Assembly (NCBI GenBank): GCA_041740975.1
Contig: JBGSKV010000064.1
Coordinates: 1-64,000 of the forward strand
DNA: 64,000 bases
Source: JBGSKV01 sp041740975
Lineage (GTDB): Bacteria; Bdellovibrionota_B; Oligoflexia; Oligoflexales; JALZUQ01
Reading direction: 5' to 3'
Below, piece by piece: positions 15,491 through 23,795 of this stretch. The notes below the pieces were generated by a model. That model was not told the origin of the DNA. It searched no databases and was given only the letters and a program-made list of their open reading frames with translations. The translations under genes and the position numbers were made by a program. Positions within the stretch are counted from its first letter, which is position 1, and the number at the start of each line of letters is the position of its first letter.

Positions 15491-17452
15491 TTAGTTACTG
15501 GGAAATTTAAAGGGTTTTGCGTAGTCCAACTCACAATGGCTGCAACCTTCGCCATTGCTGGGATTACCCAAAATATAAATATTTTCTGCCAAGGCATTAA
15601 ACTTTGAAAAATTCTCGATCGCGTTCCATCGCAAGTAGAGTTTTTGCAATGGGGAATCGCGCTCAAGATCCTTAGTAGGGGGAGTGAGTCGAGGATTTTC
15701 ATCTAAGTTGACAATTTTTAAGTTCCTTTGCGTCCAAAGAATTGGCGTAAGGTCTTCGACAAGATTCTTGGACAAATCAATAGCTTGCAATTGCGGCATA
15801 TCCACCAGAGGTCCGATATCTTTAATGGCATTGTCACGAACAGTGAGACGAATCATATTTCTAAATGAAGTAAATGGTGCAAGGGAGGTAATACCCTCTT
15901 TTTCTCCTACTTCTATATAGTACGCCTCATCTAAGACACGAGATGTTTCTGCACAATCAGCAGTATTCACACCAAATTGCCTAGCAGCGTATCTTAGGAT
16001 GCCGCGAACCGTTACTAGATCTTCGGGGTTTCCTGTTTCAACTTTGTAATCTTCACACCAATCCTTGAAACTTGCAGGTTGCGTATATAAAAACGCTGTT
16101 GCCACAGGCTTGATGACTTGATTCAAATTTCGATAGGATTGCTCACATTGTGCCGGTGAGATAAAGCAATCTTGATAGGCCGAAAGAAGTGATGTCAAGT
16201 TGTCTTGCAAATCCTGAAACATTTTCCGGTACATTGTATGCCGTTCACTGCCAATAAACGATGCTTCACGAGCTACGACTGCCTCGGCAATCCGCAAATG
16301 ATCGCGAGCCTGATCGATATCTTCAAGAATCAGGCCACGAGTGCGTTCGACAGTATCACGGTCTGCTTGCGATACATGACTCCCATTCTTAAGTTGCTGG
16401 ATAAAGACTTCTTGGTCTGCGTCGCCGGTCGGCTCGAAATGAACATCGGCATAGCGCTGGGTGCGAAATTCTAAGGGATATAATTCGTCACTTTGAGATT
16501 CATCTTCTGCATTAAGCCTTGCGACATAGGCAATTACTTTTTGGTAGGCGTCATAACAAGGTTGGATATGATTTAGGTTACAACTGATCATACCAGTCTT
16601 CGTAAACACATCGCCGCCATCAGGAATAAGCTTGAGCAGGTCTTCGGGATTACCCCCCTTTTGCATAACGTGTAAAGTGACTTTTGTACGTTCCGCCACA
16701 TCAATATTTTCTTTTGAGATTCTTACGGCGGGAATATTGATAAATTCCAACAAAGTGACACCGATTTCGCCGTCCCATTTCAAGCGATCAAAACGGTTTT
16801 GGAAATGAACGGCCAAAGTGGCATGAACCAAGATGCCCTTGTCCACTTCTTTAACATATTCATCACCACATAAATCGGTTGGGAATGGCCGAGACTGATC
16901 TGTAGGTGACGGAGGGGGAGTGGAGACACGTTGCCACAAATCCTGATCTAATCTTGGCTCACTAATACGATCAGTACGATACACCGTTCTCGACGTTAAT
17001 GAAAATGTCTCATCAAGCGTAGAATGCGCTGTGTCGTTAACAAAATTTACCTCACCTCGTAGTTGAATAAGCGGGTGGATGCGAACTTTAAGTTCGAGCC
17101 CAATGTCAAGTTTTGACATGGCTTCAGAAAAAGATAAATTTCGATCAAAATTCACAGTGCCATAACCTATTTCTACAACCAAAGGATCGCGCTGTAATAA
17201 AACTTGATCTGGCGTCGGCAAGCTAGCCGTAGATTGGGGTAATGCAGGCCTGAGGGACATCGCTCCCGATGCCAAACAGCGGTTACCTGTATGAATTCCT
17301 TTAAGTGAATTGTAACCGGATCCCAACCAAGCATTGGACTGATCACGTACAATTAAACTCTCCCCTTGAAGGCGCGAGGTCTGATTTGTACCATAGCCAC
17401 AATTGGACAGAATGATCAAAGCTAAGGCTGCAAGAACTTTTCGGCAGTTCAT
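15491..17452 (-). CDS. Lipoprotein with MACPF-like region and C-terminal LRRs (paralogue A)
   Basis: 653 residues from ATG 17452; the 17-residue upstream extension lacks a signal peptide. The signal ends IILSNC (Cys18), a less usual lipobox. Residues 95-330 carry the signature shared with the next two genes: FCG-type motif CGDEYV at 195, a Gly 11 residues later, and QKGG at 264-267. This C-to-GG spacing is the layout of MACPF/perforin domains, but the family's GTH is replaced. A helical region with paired Cys follows (380-450). The C-terminus has a FKDWC module and at least four leucine-rich repeats (LTVRDNAIKDIGPL, LQAIDLSKNLVEDLTPI, LKIVNLDENPRL). Last gene of the minus-strand operon. A surface pore-former or adhesin is inferred. 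Confidence 0.65.
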   Translation of the reverse strand: MNCRKVLAALALIILSNCGYGTNQTSRLQGESLIVRDQSNAWLGSGYNSLKGIHTGNRCLASGAMSLRPALPQSTASLPTPDQVLLQRDPLVVEIGYGTVNFDRNLSFSEAMSKLDIGLELKVRIHPLIQLRGEVNFVNDTAHSTLDETFSLTSRTVYRTDRISEPRLDQDLWQRVSTPPPSPTDQSRPFPTDLCGDEYVKEVDKGILVHATLAVHFQNRFDRLKWDGEIGVTLLEFINIPAVRISKENIDVAERTKVTLHVMQKGGNPEDLLKLIPDGGDVFTKTGMISCNLNHIQPCYDAYQKVIAYVARLNAEDESQSDELYPLEFRTQRYADVHFEPTGDADQEVFIQQLKNGSHVSQADRDTVERTRGLILEDIDQARDHLRIAEAVVAREASFIGSERHTMYRKMFQDLQDNLTSLLSAYQDCFISPAQCEQSYRNLNQVIKPVATAFLYTQPASFKDWCEDYKVETGNPEDLVTVRGILRYAARQFGVNTADCAETSRVLDEAYYIEVGEKEGITSLAPFTSFRNMIRLTVRDNAIKDIGPLVDMPQLQAIDLSKNLVEDLTPILWTQRNLKIVNLDENPRLTPPTKDLERDSPLQKLYLRWNAIENFSKFNALAENIYILGNPSNGEGCSHCELDYAKPFKFPSN

Positions 17453-17510
17453 GACATATTCCTCTGAGAAAAAGAGAGGGGCCGAATTCAAGCCTCGGCC
17501 CAAAGCGTAC

Positions 17511-19571
17511 CTAGTTAGTGCATTCTACTCTTGGATCACTGCAAAACGGACGATCTGCGTCATTCAACCATTCGGCATCAAACGAAAATCCTACCAAATT
17601 CTTGCAGTTATCCATCACTGACTTTACGGATGTCAGTTTGTTACCAGCAAGATTAAGAGTTTTGATTTTGCAATCTGCCTTCGCAAGTGAATCTACGTCT
17701 TGGATTAAGTTGTCGGTGGCAATAACAGTATGAAGGCTAGGCATCTCACTTAGGAAACCAAGATCAACAAGTAAGTTCCGTGAAAGATTGATTTTACGCA
17801 AACGGCGTAAGTGTTTGAGATCCGATACACCGCTGGTTGCTGGCTTAAGCTTCAAACCACTAAGATCCAGTTCTTCCAAGAATGGCATTGCTGCCAAAGA
17901 ACTCACATTGCGAACGCCGGAAACTCTCGGCAAATCAATTCTTGTCAAATGTGGCAGGGACGTGAGAGGCTCAAGGTTGCCGGCTTGAGTTAACGTAATT
18001 GCAGTAACACCATTTAGAGCGGAAGCGGCATCAATGCAACTAATATTCTCATTACCTGCAGTAGTTCGAGCTTTTTCCATCAATGCATCAATAGTCACTT
18101 GAGTGTACTCATCTGGTTCCTTTTCCATTAGCTTGCACCAATCAGCAAAAGAGTCTGGACGAATGGCAAGCTCGCCAACGTCAAAGTAAAACTCTGTCTT
18201 AGACTTGGCTACGGCGCTTTCATAAGCTGTTTTACAAGCTAAAGGTGAAAATTCACCCTCTCCCATGGAGTTACAGATCGGAATAGCGATTCGGTATTCG
18301 TTGCGTAACAAGAGAATGGTTTCTTCAATTTTCTCTAGTGCCATGACCTGATTACTTACCCGTGCTTGCCATTTCTTAAGAAGCTTAATTCGCTTTAAGT
18401 AGCTATCGACTTCATAGAATTTATCTATAAGACGACTTTGATAATCCTGCAGCTGACGAATGTCTTCTTCACTTAAAGGTATAGAAGGCAAAGTTAGGCG
18501 CTCTGACTTTCCTTTGTCATCTTGAGTATACTCGATAACCGAATCGTAATTAGTGGTTCCGAAACTCATAACTTTGAGCCTTTCGTCACGAATGTCGCCA
18601 TCGATATAACAGAATCTTGCGACCTGTTGGACGTTATTCGCTTCAGGTTTGGTTTCTGTTGCCACCGAAGCATCACCACAGCCGATGATTTCCATACTTT
18701 CTTTCTTCAAAAGCTGACGAGGAAACGAATGCTTTGCATACTGCATAGCTGCCGTGAACTGCTTAAGGCAATGTTCAAAACCCTCTGGCGTACCGTCACA
18801 CTTTGCAAAGTCTTCTGACGAGATGGCTCCATTAACGGAAGCTCCATTGCCACCGATTTGAAAATGATCGTATTTAACGCGGATTTTCTTTTTGTTTTCG
18901 GTCAGCTTTTTAAGCGCTTCTCCTTTGACATTTACGACACCTTCTACATCCACGGTAAGTTCACCATCAAAAGTTTCTTTGTCCGTGCGGCTTTCAAATT
19001 CAACAGAAAGAACAGCGACGAAGTAGGCCCCGCGGCTGACTTTGCTAATGTACGAATTGCCGCAAATATTCATTTCAGCTACGGAGTTATTTAACCGTGA
19101 GGCCTTTCTGGCCGTCTCATTAAATTCTGGTGTGACAGATATGTATTCGTCATAATTGCTAACACGAGAAATCATAGTTAAGGTACTAGAGAGATTGCTA
19201 CCAACATTGTCTTTAATAAATTGGGCAGATCCTTTTACAGTGAACCCGGCGCTACTTCCACCACCCACCGTGACATCTCCTTTAGCATCGAGAAAATCAA
19301 TAAAATCTCCAGAGCTAATGTCCTTTATCATTACCACTTGGCCACTTCCCGCCTGATACTTTGAATATGACCCGTTGCCTTTGTCGTCTACCGCAGCTGC
19401 AGGCGGTTGCACACAAGGTGGGAAGATCCGGTTACTCACGGGATTGTAGCTCCAATAAAGCTGCGGAACTTGGGCGTTCTCGTTGGAATTACCCATGTAC
19501 GATGAATCTATCATCCCACATGCCGTTGTCAGCAAAGCGCCGATGATGATTGATAACGATTTTGATTTCAT
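17511..19571 (-). CDS. Lipoprotein with MACPF-like region and C-terminal LRRs (paralogue B)
   Basis: 686 residues; signal ending LLTTAC (Cys18); AGGAG precedes the ATG. MACPF-like features: an amphipathic region GFTVKGSAQFIKDNVGSNLSS (109-129) like the first transmembrane hairpin of perforins, CGNSYI at 170 with RGAYF 10 residues on, alternating beta segments, and QIGG at 238-241. The rest mirrors paralogue A: Cys-containing helical region (about 370-440), FADWC module, then LRRs (LEELDLSGLKL, LRKINLSRNLLVDLGFL, IKTLNLAGNKLTSVKSV). In pore-forming MACPF proteins the domain inserts into target membranes while ancillary repeats bind the target; the same division of labour is suggested here but not shown. 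Third-last in a five-gene operon. Confidence 0.65.
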   Translation of the reverse strand: MKSKSLSIIIGALLTTACGMIDSSYMGNSNENAQVPQLYWSYNPVSNRIFPPCVQPPAAAVDDKGNGSYSKYQAGSGQVVMIKDISSGDFIDFLDAKGDVTVGGGSSAGFTVKGSAQFIKDNVGSNLSSTLTMISRVSNYDEYISVTPEFNETARKASRLNNSVAEMNICGNSYISKVSRGAYFVAVLSVEFESRTDKETFDGELTVDVEGVVNVKGEALKKLTENKKKIRVKYDHFQIGGNGASVNGAISSEDFAKCDGTPEGFEHCLKQFTAAMQYAKHSFPRQLLKKESMEIIGCGDASVATETKPEANNVQQVARFCYIDGDIRDERLKVMSFGTTNYDSVIEYTQDDKGKSERLTLPSIPLSEEDIRQLQDYQSRLIDKFYEVDSYLKRIKLLKKWQARVSNQVMALEKIEETILLLRNEYRIAIPICNSMGEGEFSPLACKTAYESAVAKSKTEFYFDVGELAIRPDSFADWCKLMEKEPDEYTQVTIDALMEKARTTAGNENISCIDAASALNGVTAITLTQAGNLEPLTSLPHLTRIDLPRVSGVRNVSSLAAMPFLEELDLSGLKLKPATSGVSDLKHLRRLRKINLSRNLLVDLGFLSEMPSLHTVIATDNLIQDVDSLAKADCKIKTLNLAGNKLTSVKSVMDNCKNLVGFSFDAEWLNDADRPFCSDPRVECTN

Positions 19572-19602
19572 AACACTCTTCTCCTAAGTTCGGGTTAAAA
19601 AA

Positions 19603-20913
19603 TTACGGGTTACAGGGCTCAATGTTCCATGGCATATTCACCAAAACGGGCTCGCCAAAGTAAGGGATCGCTTTTACGCTCAGATTTTTTAGCTTTTCCA
19701 AACATGATACTGGGTCTGTTCGCTCAGCTGGACCGCATGCCTCCAATGCGTTTTCAACTACTTTCACGGTATTTTGTGCGCATTTCAGTGAGCGGATGGC
19801 AACTTGATAACGCTCTTCCGTTAAACTAAAAGCGCGATTAACATTGCCGCGGTCGCGTTGAATGGCGTCTAAACTAAGAACAGTGCCGCGATAGGCTGAC
19901 AAAGTTTGCTGGGCTTTCCTGCGCAGCTCGACGCTTTGCAGTCGTTGTTGACTCTCGGCTGATGGTTGAAACCACCAGAATCCCGCATCGCTATAGCGCT
20001 TGGCATGAAAGCCCACCTTGGCAAGGCTTGCCAGACCATGTTCTGACTTTGGAGACTTTTTTGCTTTTGTAAGTTGTTGATGGAAACTTCCCCGCGCGTA
20101 TGCCAAGGCTTTATTGTAATTTTTTAGGCAAAGTTGCATCTCAAAATCAGGATTTGGATCTTTCACTTCGGTTTTGCGGATATAGCCGCAATTTTCTCTG
20201 CTTAGATCATTCTTTAAGGCCGCAAAAGCTTCCTGGTCGCCGCCCACCTGAAAAACCTTAAAGTCCACAGATGTTTCTACTGGATTTTTGTACTTTGCTA
20301 GTTCAACTTTAAAGAGATTAACTGAAGTAAAAAGTAAATTAAGCAAAACTTTGAATTCTAGTTTGTCAGTTTCATGCCATTCCTTAAAGTTAAATACAAG
20401 TGCCGCATAGAATTTTGCACCCACATCGATTTCATCAATAAATGAGTCACCACACCTACGATATCGATCTTCACTGGTTAGAAGCCCTTTGGCCAATAAG
20501 TTGAGCTCTGGATTTTCAAGTTTCAACGTGCCATATCCATAATCAAATTGTGTAATAAGAGCAGTGCTTAACTTAGAGTTCTTGAGGCTTTCGAGGAAAG
20601 TCAAATGCGCTTCGATAAGGCCCGCTGAAGCTTGCAAATCGACCGTAAACTGGTCGTAATGGTAGTCGTAGCTACGACTAAAATCTGTTTTGATCGTTGC
20701 TGTGGGGCGAGACTGAAAACTGTATTCTAGATCTCCGGCCGGTGAAACGCAGGATAGATTTGCAACGGCAGCGGTCGTTTTGTTTTGGGAGTCAAAGGCT
20801 GCACCAAGAAATATGGATCGTGATCCCGAATCGTTGCCGTTGAGGTGCGAGGCTTGCGGCGCAATGGAGCAAGCTCCCGTCATCATCAACAATATGGAAA
20901 GTGTAACTTTCAT
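19603..20913 (-). CDS. MACPF-like lipoprotein without LRRs (paralogue C)
   Basis: 436 residues; a short lipoprotein signal ends MMTGAC (Cys15). It shares with its two downstream neighbours the motif CGDSFI (154), VGAKFYAALVF, and QVGG (222-225), with the same 70-residue spacing, followed by a Cys-containing helical region (NYNKALAYA ... EERYQVAIRSLKCAQ). It ends after that region (NIEPCNP) and has no FxxWC module or LRRs. It could be a partner subunit in a hetero-oligomer with A and B, as in complement-type or two-component MACPF systems; this is inference. 31 bases separate it from paralogue B. Confidence 0.6.
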   Translation of the reverse strand: MKVTLSILLMMTGACSIAPQASHLNGNDSGSRSIFLGAAFDSQNKTTAAVANLSCVSPAGDLEYSFQSRPTATIKTDFSRSYDYHYDQFTVDLQASAGLIEAHLTFLESLKNSKLSTALITQFDYGYGTLKLENPELNLLAKGLLTSEDRYRRCGDSFIDEIDVGAKFYAALVFNFKEWHETDKLEFKVLLNLLFTSVNLFKVELAKYKNPVETSVDFKVFQVGGDQEAFAALKNDLSRENCGYIRKTEVKDPNPDFEMQLCLKNYNKALAYARGSFHQQLTKAKKSPKSEHGLASLAKVGFHAKRYSDAGFWWFQPSAESQQRLQSVELRRKAQQTLSAYRGTVLSLDAIQRDRGNVNRAFSLTEERYQVAIRSLKCAQNTVKVVENALEACGPAERTDPVSCLEKLKNLSVKAIPYFGEPVLVNMPWNIEPCNP

Positions 20914-20936
20914 GGCTAGAACCTTTTCTTTTGATT

Positions 20937-21386
20937 TTAACGTCCGTTAGTAGCGCTATCCCAAAGTGGAATGAAGGGGTTTGAGTTGTTTTTGTAAAGA
21001 ACAAGATTCCCGTCGGTCTGCAAATCAAGAGTTCGACCCGCGTTTATTATCGCTGGTGCGGCACCAACGTGAACCACGCCTCCATTGGAACGAATTTGGA
21101 TATGGTGATCGGAAGAAACTATATCGCCTCCTGGCATGTAGATCGAATTCGTTCGTATAGCGGAAACTGCCAATTCACCGTTGGCAAACTTTGTAAAATA
21201 GGAAGCGTCAACTTTTCCTGCTTCTAAAAGCACTACTTTTTCTTGTAACTCTTTGACATGGTGAGCAAGGCGAGCCATTTCTACCTTCCAATTGATATCC
21301 GCCGAATATGTAGGGTTAGACTCCGCGTTTGCGGCTACGTATCCAAATACGAAACTGATCAGTATTGCTGTCCAAATGTTTTTCAT
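20937..21386 (-). CDS. Secreted coiled-coil protein with bulb-lectin-type motif
   Basis: 149 residues from ATG 21386 (GAGGG seven bases upstream; an in-frame GTG precedes it). Signal peptide to ANA (about residue 21). A short coiled coil (VEMARLAHHVKELQEKVVLLE) is followed by a beta-rich segment that ends with QTDGNLVLY (123-131), an exact match to the QxDxNxVxY mannose-binding motif of GNA/bulb-type lectins, then PLWDSATNG, which is also typical of that fold. Only one full motif is present, so a single lectin subdomain or a trimeric fibre tip is likely. In this operon it could provide sugar recognition for the MACPF-like lipoproteins. Confidence 0.6.
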   Translation of the reverse strand: MKNIWTAILISFVFGYVAANAESNPTYSADINWKVEMARLAHHVKELQEKVVLLEAGKVDASYFTKFANGELAVSAIRTNSIYMPGGDIVSSDHHIQIRSNGGVVHVGAAPAIINAGRTLDLQTDGNLVLYKNNSNPFIPLWDSATNGR

Positions 21387-21416
21387 CACGAACCCTCTCA
21401 GATAAATTTTTATTGG

Positions 21417-21788
21417 TTAATTAGGAACTTCGACAGTTAATAATTTGAAATAGTTTTGATTGTGTACATTGCAACCCGTTCCATCAAGTGAGCCACTCAT
21501 CACCCAAGTGTCGTTAGCAGACATTTTGTCTCCACCGCCACAGGCAAAGCGCTTGCCTTCTTGGTACTGAACTGTCTTCAAGGTAATGCCGCTTAGTCGT
21601 TCATGAGCGCGTGTGGCAAGGTCAGTCGCCGTGGCAAGTTGGGTTCGAAGATTGACAATATTTTGTTCGAGACGTTGGATCTCAGCGCGAAGGTTTTTAT
21701 CGTCGTTTGAATTTTGGGACTGAGCCAATGATGGCAAATAAGCTATGGATATAAACAAAAGTATCGTCGCTAAAGTTTTGTTGCTCAT
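21417..21788 (-). CDS. Secreted coiled-coil protein, first gene of the sigma-54 operon
   Basis: 123 residues. Signal peptide ends at LAQ-SQ. A coiled coil covers about residues 30-65 (LRAEIQRLEQNIVNLRTQLATATDL); the C-terminal 50 residues hold three Cys (FACGGG, TGCNVH) and aromatic residues. Organisation (signal, coiled coil, small C-terminal head) is like that of the lectin-motif protein downstream, so the two may form parallel trimeric fibres. TTGGAG is found before the ATG, and a sigma-54 promoter lies 68-82 bases upstream. 27 bases separate it from the next gene. No family recognised. Confidence 0.6.
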   Translation of the reverse strand: MSNKTLATILLFISIAYLPSLAQSQNSNDDKNLRAEIQRLEQNIVNLRTQLATATDLATRAHERLSGITLKTVQYQEGKRFACGGGDKMSANDTWVMSGSLDGTGCNVHNQNYFKLLTVEVPN

Positions 21789-21855
21789 GGTCTACTCCAA
21801 AAAAGTTTTAGTTAGTACCGAATGTGCGGGAGTCACGTCCGGCAGTGAAGATAGA

Positions 21856-21870
21856 GCAATGGTTGTGCCA
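21856..21870 (-). promoter_or_regulatory. Sigma-54 (-24/-12) promoter of the minus-strand operon
   Basis: On the minus strand TGGCAC-AACCA-TTGC, preceded by T and followed by TC: matches the RpoN consensus TGGCAC-N5-TTGC at all fixed positions. Start of transcription is expected near 21845, giving a leader of about 57 bases before the ATG at 21788. Requires an NtrC-type activator. Confidence 0.75.
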
Positions 21871-21931
21871 AGGTTTTTCTCAATAAATCTCGATGGAAAG
21901 CCGCGCTATAATGGGCGGATTCGGACCGAGT

Positions 21932-21961
21932 GGGCCACTTCGGGCCAAATGGACACGGCCA
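21932..21961 (+). promoter_or_regulatory. Candidate activator-binding (UAS) cluster
   Basis: Three direct GGCCA elements (GGGCCA 21932-37, GGGCCA 21942-47, CGGCCA 21956-61) lie between the two divergent sigma-54 promoters, at distances usual for NtrC-type upstream activating sites. Binding protein unknown. Confidence 0.35.
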
Positions 21962-21977
21962 TTCCCGGGTTTTTCTA

Positions 21978-22038
21978 AGTCATTTCAGGTCTGCGATAAT
22001 GGCAAAGGTCTTGCTTTTGTCTTTATGCTGAAATGACT
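21978..22038. repeat. 11-bp perfect inverted repeat around the plus-strand promoter
   Basis: AGTCATTTCAG (21978-21988) and CTGAAATGACT (22028-22038), 39 bases apart, with the sigma-54 element at 22000-22014 between them. Could be a repressor or activator site, or form a hairpin. Confidence 0.5.
22000..22014 (+). promoter_or_regulatory. Sigma-54 promoter of the LRR lipoprotein gene
   Basis: TGGCAA-AGGTC-TTGC followed by TTTT: one mismatch (last base of the -24 element) to the RpoN consensus with correct spacing. Start expected near 22026, 46 bases before the ATG at 22072. Divergent from the promoter at 21856-21870. Confidence 0.6.
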
Positions 22039-22071
22039 CAGCATCTGATTTCACTCTTTTGGAGGATGACT

Positions 22072-22779
22072 ATGAGCAAGAAATTATTTATGGCCACATT
22101 GTTGTTGACGGCCACCGGGTGTGGCTTTGGCACAGCAAGCTATCTAAAAGATAATAAGACTGGGGTTGATTACACAGATTTTGATAGTTATTGCAGAAGT
22201 TACGATCGGTTTCCTCAAGACGATAAAGGAAATGCAATACGCTATACAATCGATCGGGTTAAATTTGTTGCGGGTGTGGAAACACCCGGTGCTGAAGGAT
22301 GCAACGGCATTACTGTCAGACTTATGGAATCGATACGTGAAGAAGCCAGTGCTGCCCATGGCCAGGAACGATATGTGTTTCGGTTGGGTGTACGCTTAGT
22401 GGAAGGCAATACAAAATTCAAGGCGGATCCAGGCGAAATTTTTAAACTGAAAGATTTATCGGCGTTTCACTATTTCCGGTTTATCACTCATATTTATTTG
22501 CCACACGGAGAGATTGAAAATATTGAGCCTCTTGGTAACTTAAATAATTTGGTAGTAATGGATCTGAGAAATAATAGAATTGCTGAATTGGGTGATGCTC
22601 TCTTGGCGCCCAGCAAACTGGAATACCTGGATCTAAGTTTTAATCAAATCAAGTCTACTCGCAATATTGGAGGGGATAACAGTTTGCGATTCTTGGATAT
22701 CTCGAACAATCCTATCGAATCAATTGAAGGCCTTAAAAGCAAAACAAAACTGAATACGTATTTTGGGCCGGAATATTAA
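22072..22779 (+). CDS. LRR lipoprotein (D), homologous to the C-termini of A and B
   Basis: 235 residues from ATG 22072, preceded by GGAGGATGACT; the longer frame from 22033 has no signal. Lipobox TATGC (Cys17). It has the same module as the C-terminal part of paralogues A and B: an F-x-x-[WY]-C start (FDSYC), a TxD/R-V helix, a second Cys before the repeats (GAEGCNG), and then leucine-rich repeats (NIEPLGNLNNLVVMDLRNNRI, KLEYLDLSFNQIKS, LRFLDISNNPIESI). It lacks the MACPF-like part. LRRs mediate protein-protein contacts; here the protein is probably displayed on a membrane and controlled together with the divergent operon. Confidence 0.75.
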   Translation: MSKKLFMATLLLTATGCGFGTASYLKDNKTGVDYTDFDSYCRSYDRFPQDDKGNAIRYTIDRVKFVAGVETPGAEGCNGITVRLMESIREEASAAHGQERYVFRLGVRLVEGNTKFKADPGEIFKLKDLSAFHYFRFITHIYLPHGEIENIEPLGNLNNLVVMDLRNNRIAELGDALLAPSKLEYLDLSFNQIKSTRNIGGDNSLRFLDISNNPIESIEGLKSKTKLNTYFGPEY

Positions 22780-22871
22780 TTGCGTCGACAGCTAATTTCG
22801 TTCATGGACTTTAGTTTACCAATTCGAGCCGACGTCGGGTAATAGATGTTTCCTGCACGTAGAATACAAGC

Positions 22872-22895
22872 ATTACTTTGATGAATGATTTGTTG
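22872..22895 (+). repeat. 24-bp repeat (copy 1), end of a transposase-like remnant
   Basis: Identical over 24 bases to 29021-29044. In one frame it encodes the ending HYFDE-stop (upstream HVEYK), matching the ending YYFDE-stop of the fragment at 28861. Marks a decayed mobile element 3' end. Confidence 0.55.
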
Positions 22896-23035
22896 AGGTA
22901 CTGCAAACGCTCGTCACGAAAACGCGTGGGCGAAGGGGTTTTGCGCTTTTTCCGCTTTTTTCATTGCAAAGACTCAGGTCATCCCAATAACATCAAGTCA
23001 CGGGCAGAATTTACGGACGCGGTTCAAGTAAGTGA

Positions 23036-23224
23036 CGCATTTTTGGCATCCAGTACAACCGGAAGTATGTCCGTACCGAAACCCTGGGTTTTTGGAACGA
23101 TGACTAGGTTGAAAAAGAGCTTAAGGTATCCTACACGCTGAACTTAAATGAAGAGTTGCTACAGTCTCAAAAATCATTGACATACGCTTGGATGGCAGGT
23201 TACGAGAAGGGACTTTCACGATGA
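23036..23224 (+). pseudogene. Possible remnant of a decayed gene
   Basis: One frame reads RIFGIQYNRKYVRTETLGFW up to an in-frame stop at 23105, then VEKELKVSYTLNLNEELLQS to 23224. The composition looks like genuine protein, but there is no start and a stop in the middle. Together with the repeat at 22872 it suggests that 22780-23246 is decayed DNA. No family recognised. Confidence 0.25.
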
Positions 23225-23246
23225 TGCCACTGTTAAAGGTCGAACC

Positions 23247-23795
23247 ATGATACTAAGATTTTTTGTAGTCTCGATGATATTCATGCTGCTTTCTTTTCAA
23301 ACAGTTTTCGCTAATGACCGCTGCGAACATCCATTCGAAGATAAAGTGAGTTTAGTTCGTCAAGGATACAATCCAAAAAAAGCACTTCTTGCGCTCTCTG
23401 ATATCGAGCTCAAGGGACTTGGTTTAGTAGATCCTTCTTCGCAAATTCAATCTGCTTTATTTCATCTCGGTAGAAACGGCAGAATCTCTGCCGCAGGAAT
23501 CTCGCTAGTTCTTGCAAGTGCGGAAGAGGGCCAAATCGATAAACCTCGAAAAGTTTCCATGGTTGTTCTGAGATCGGCTCTCGATGTTCTCAGTCAGTTG
23601 GACTCGAACCGGTTTCAAGGCGAAATAAGCGACCTTGAACGCGCCTTAGATGAGTTGGATTTCGAGTTTGCACCCGCCATAAACTATCCTAAAGATGTTG
23701 TCGTAATGGAGCTGCGAATACAAAATCTTAAAGATCTGACAAGTCTCATTAAATTCGGAGCTTCGGCACCGTTCATGCCAAGCTTTATTATTTAA
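23247..23795 (+). CDS. Exported protein of unknown function
   Basis: 182 residues with a signal peptide (residues 1-22, ending VFA-ND). The mature protein is mainly helical: KKALLALSDIELKGLGL, ISAAGISLVLASAEEG and ISDLERALDELDFEF. One Cys near the N-terminus (DRCEHPF). It ends in a hydrophobic segment PFMPSFII, possibly a truncation, since the next bases are AT-rich and no longer coding. No known domain. Lies within a region of decayed mobile DNA. Confidence 0.5.
   Translation: MILRFFVVSMIFMLLSFQTVFANDRCEHPFEDKVSLVRQGYNPKKALLALSDIELKGLGLVDPSSQIQSALFHLGRNGRISAAGISLVLASAEEGQIDKPRKVSMVVLRSALDVLSQLDSNRFQGEISDLERALDELDFEFAPAINYPKDVVVMELRIQNLKDLTSLIKFGASAPFMPSFII

Noticed and set aside
22878..23141. 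87-residue frame beginning in the 24-bp repeat
   Set aside because: Starts inside a transposase remnant, no ribosome binding site, biased residue use; another frame in the same place looks more like decayed protein.
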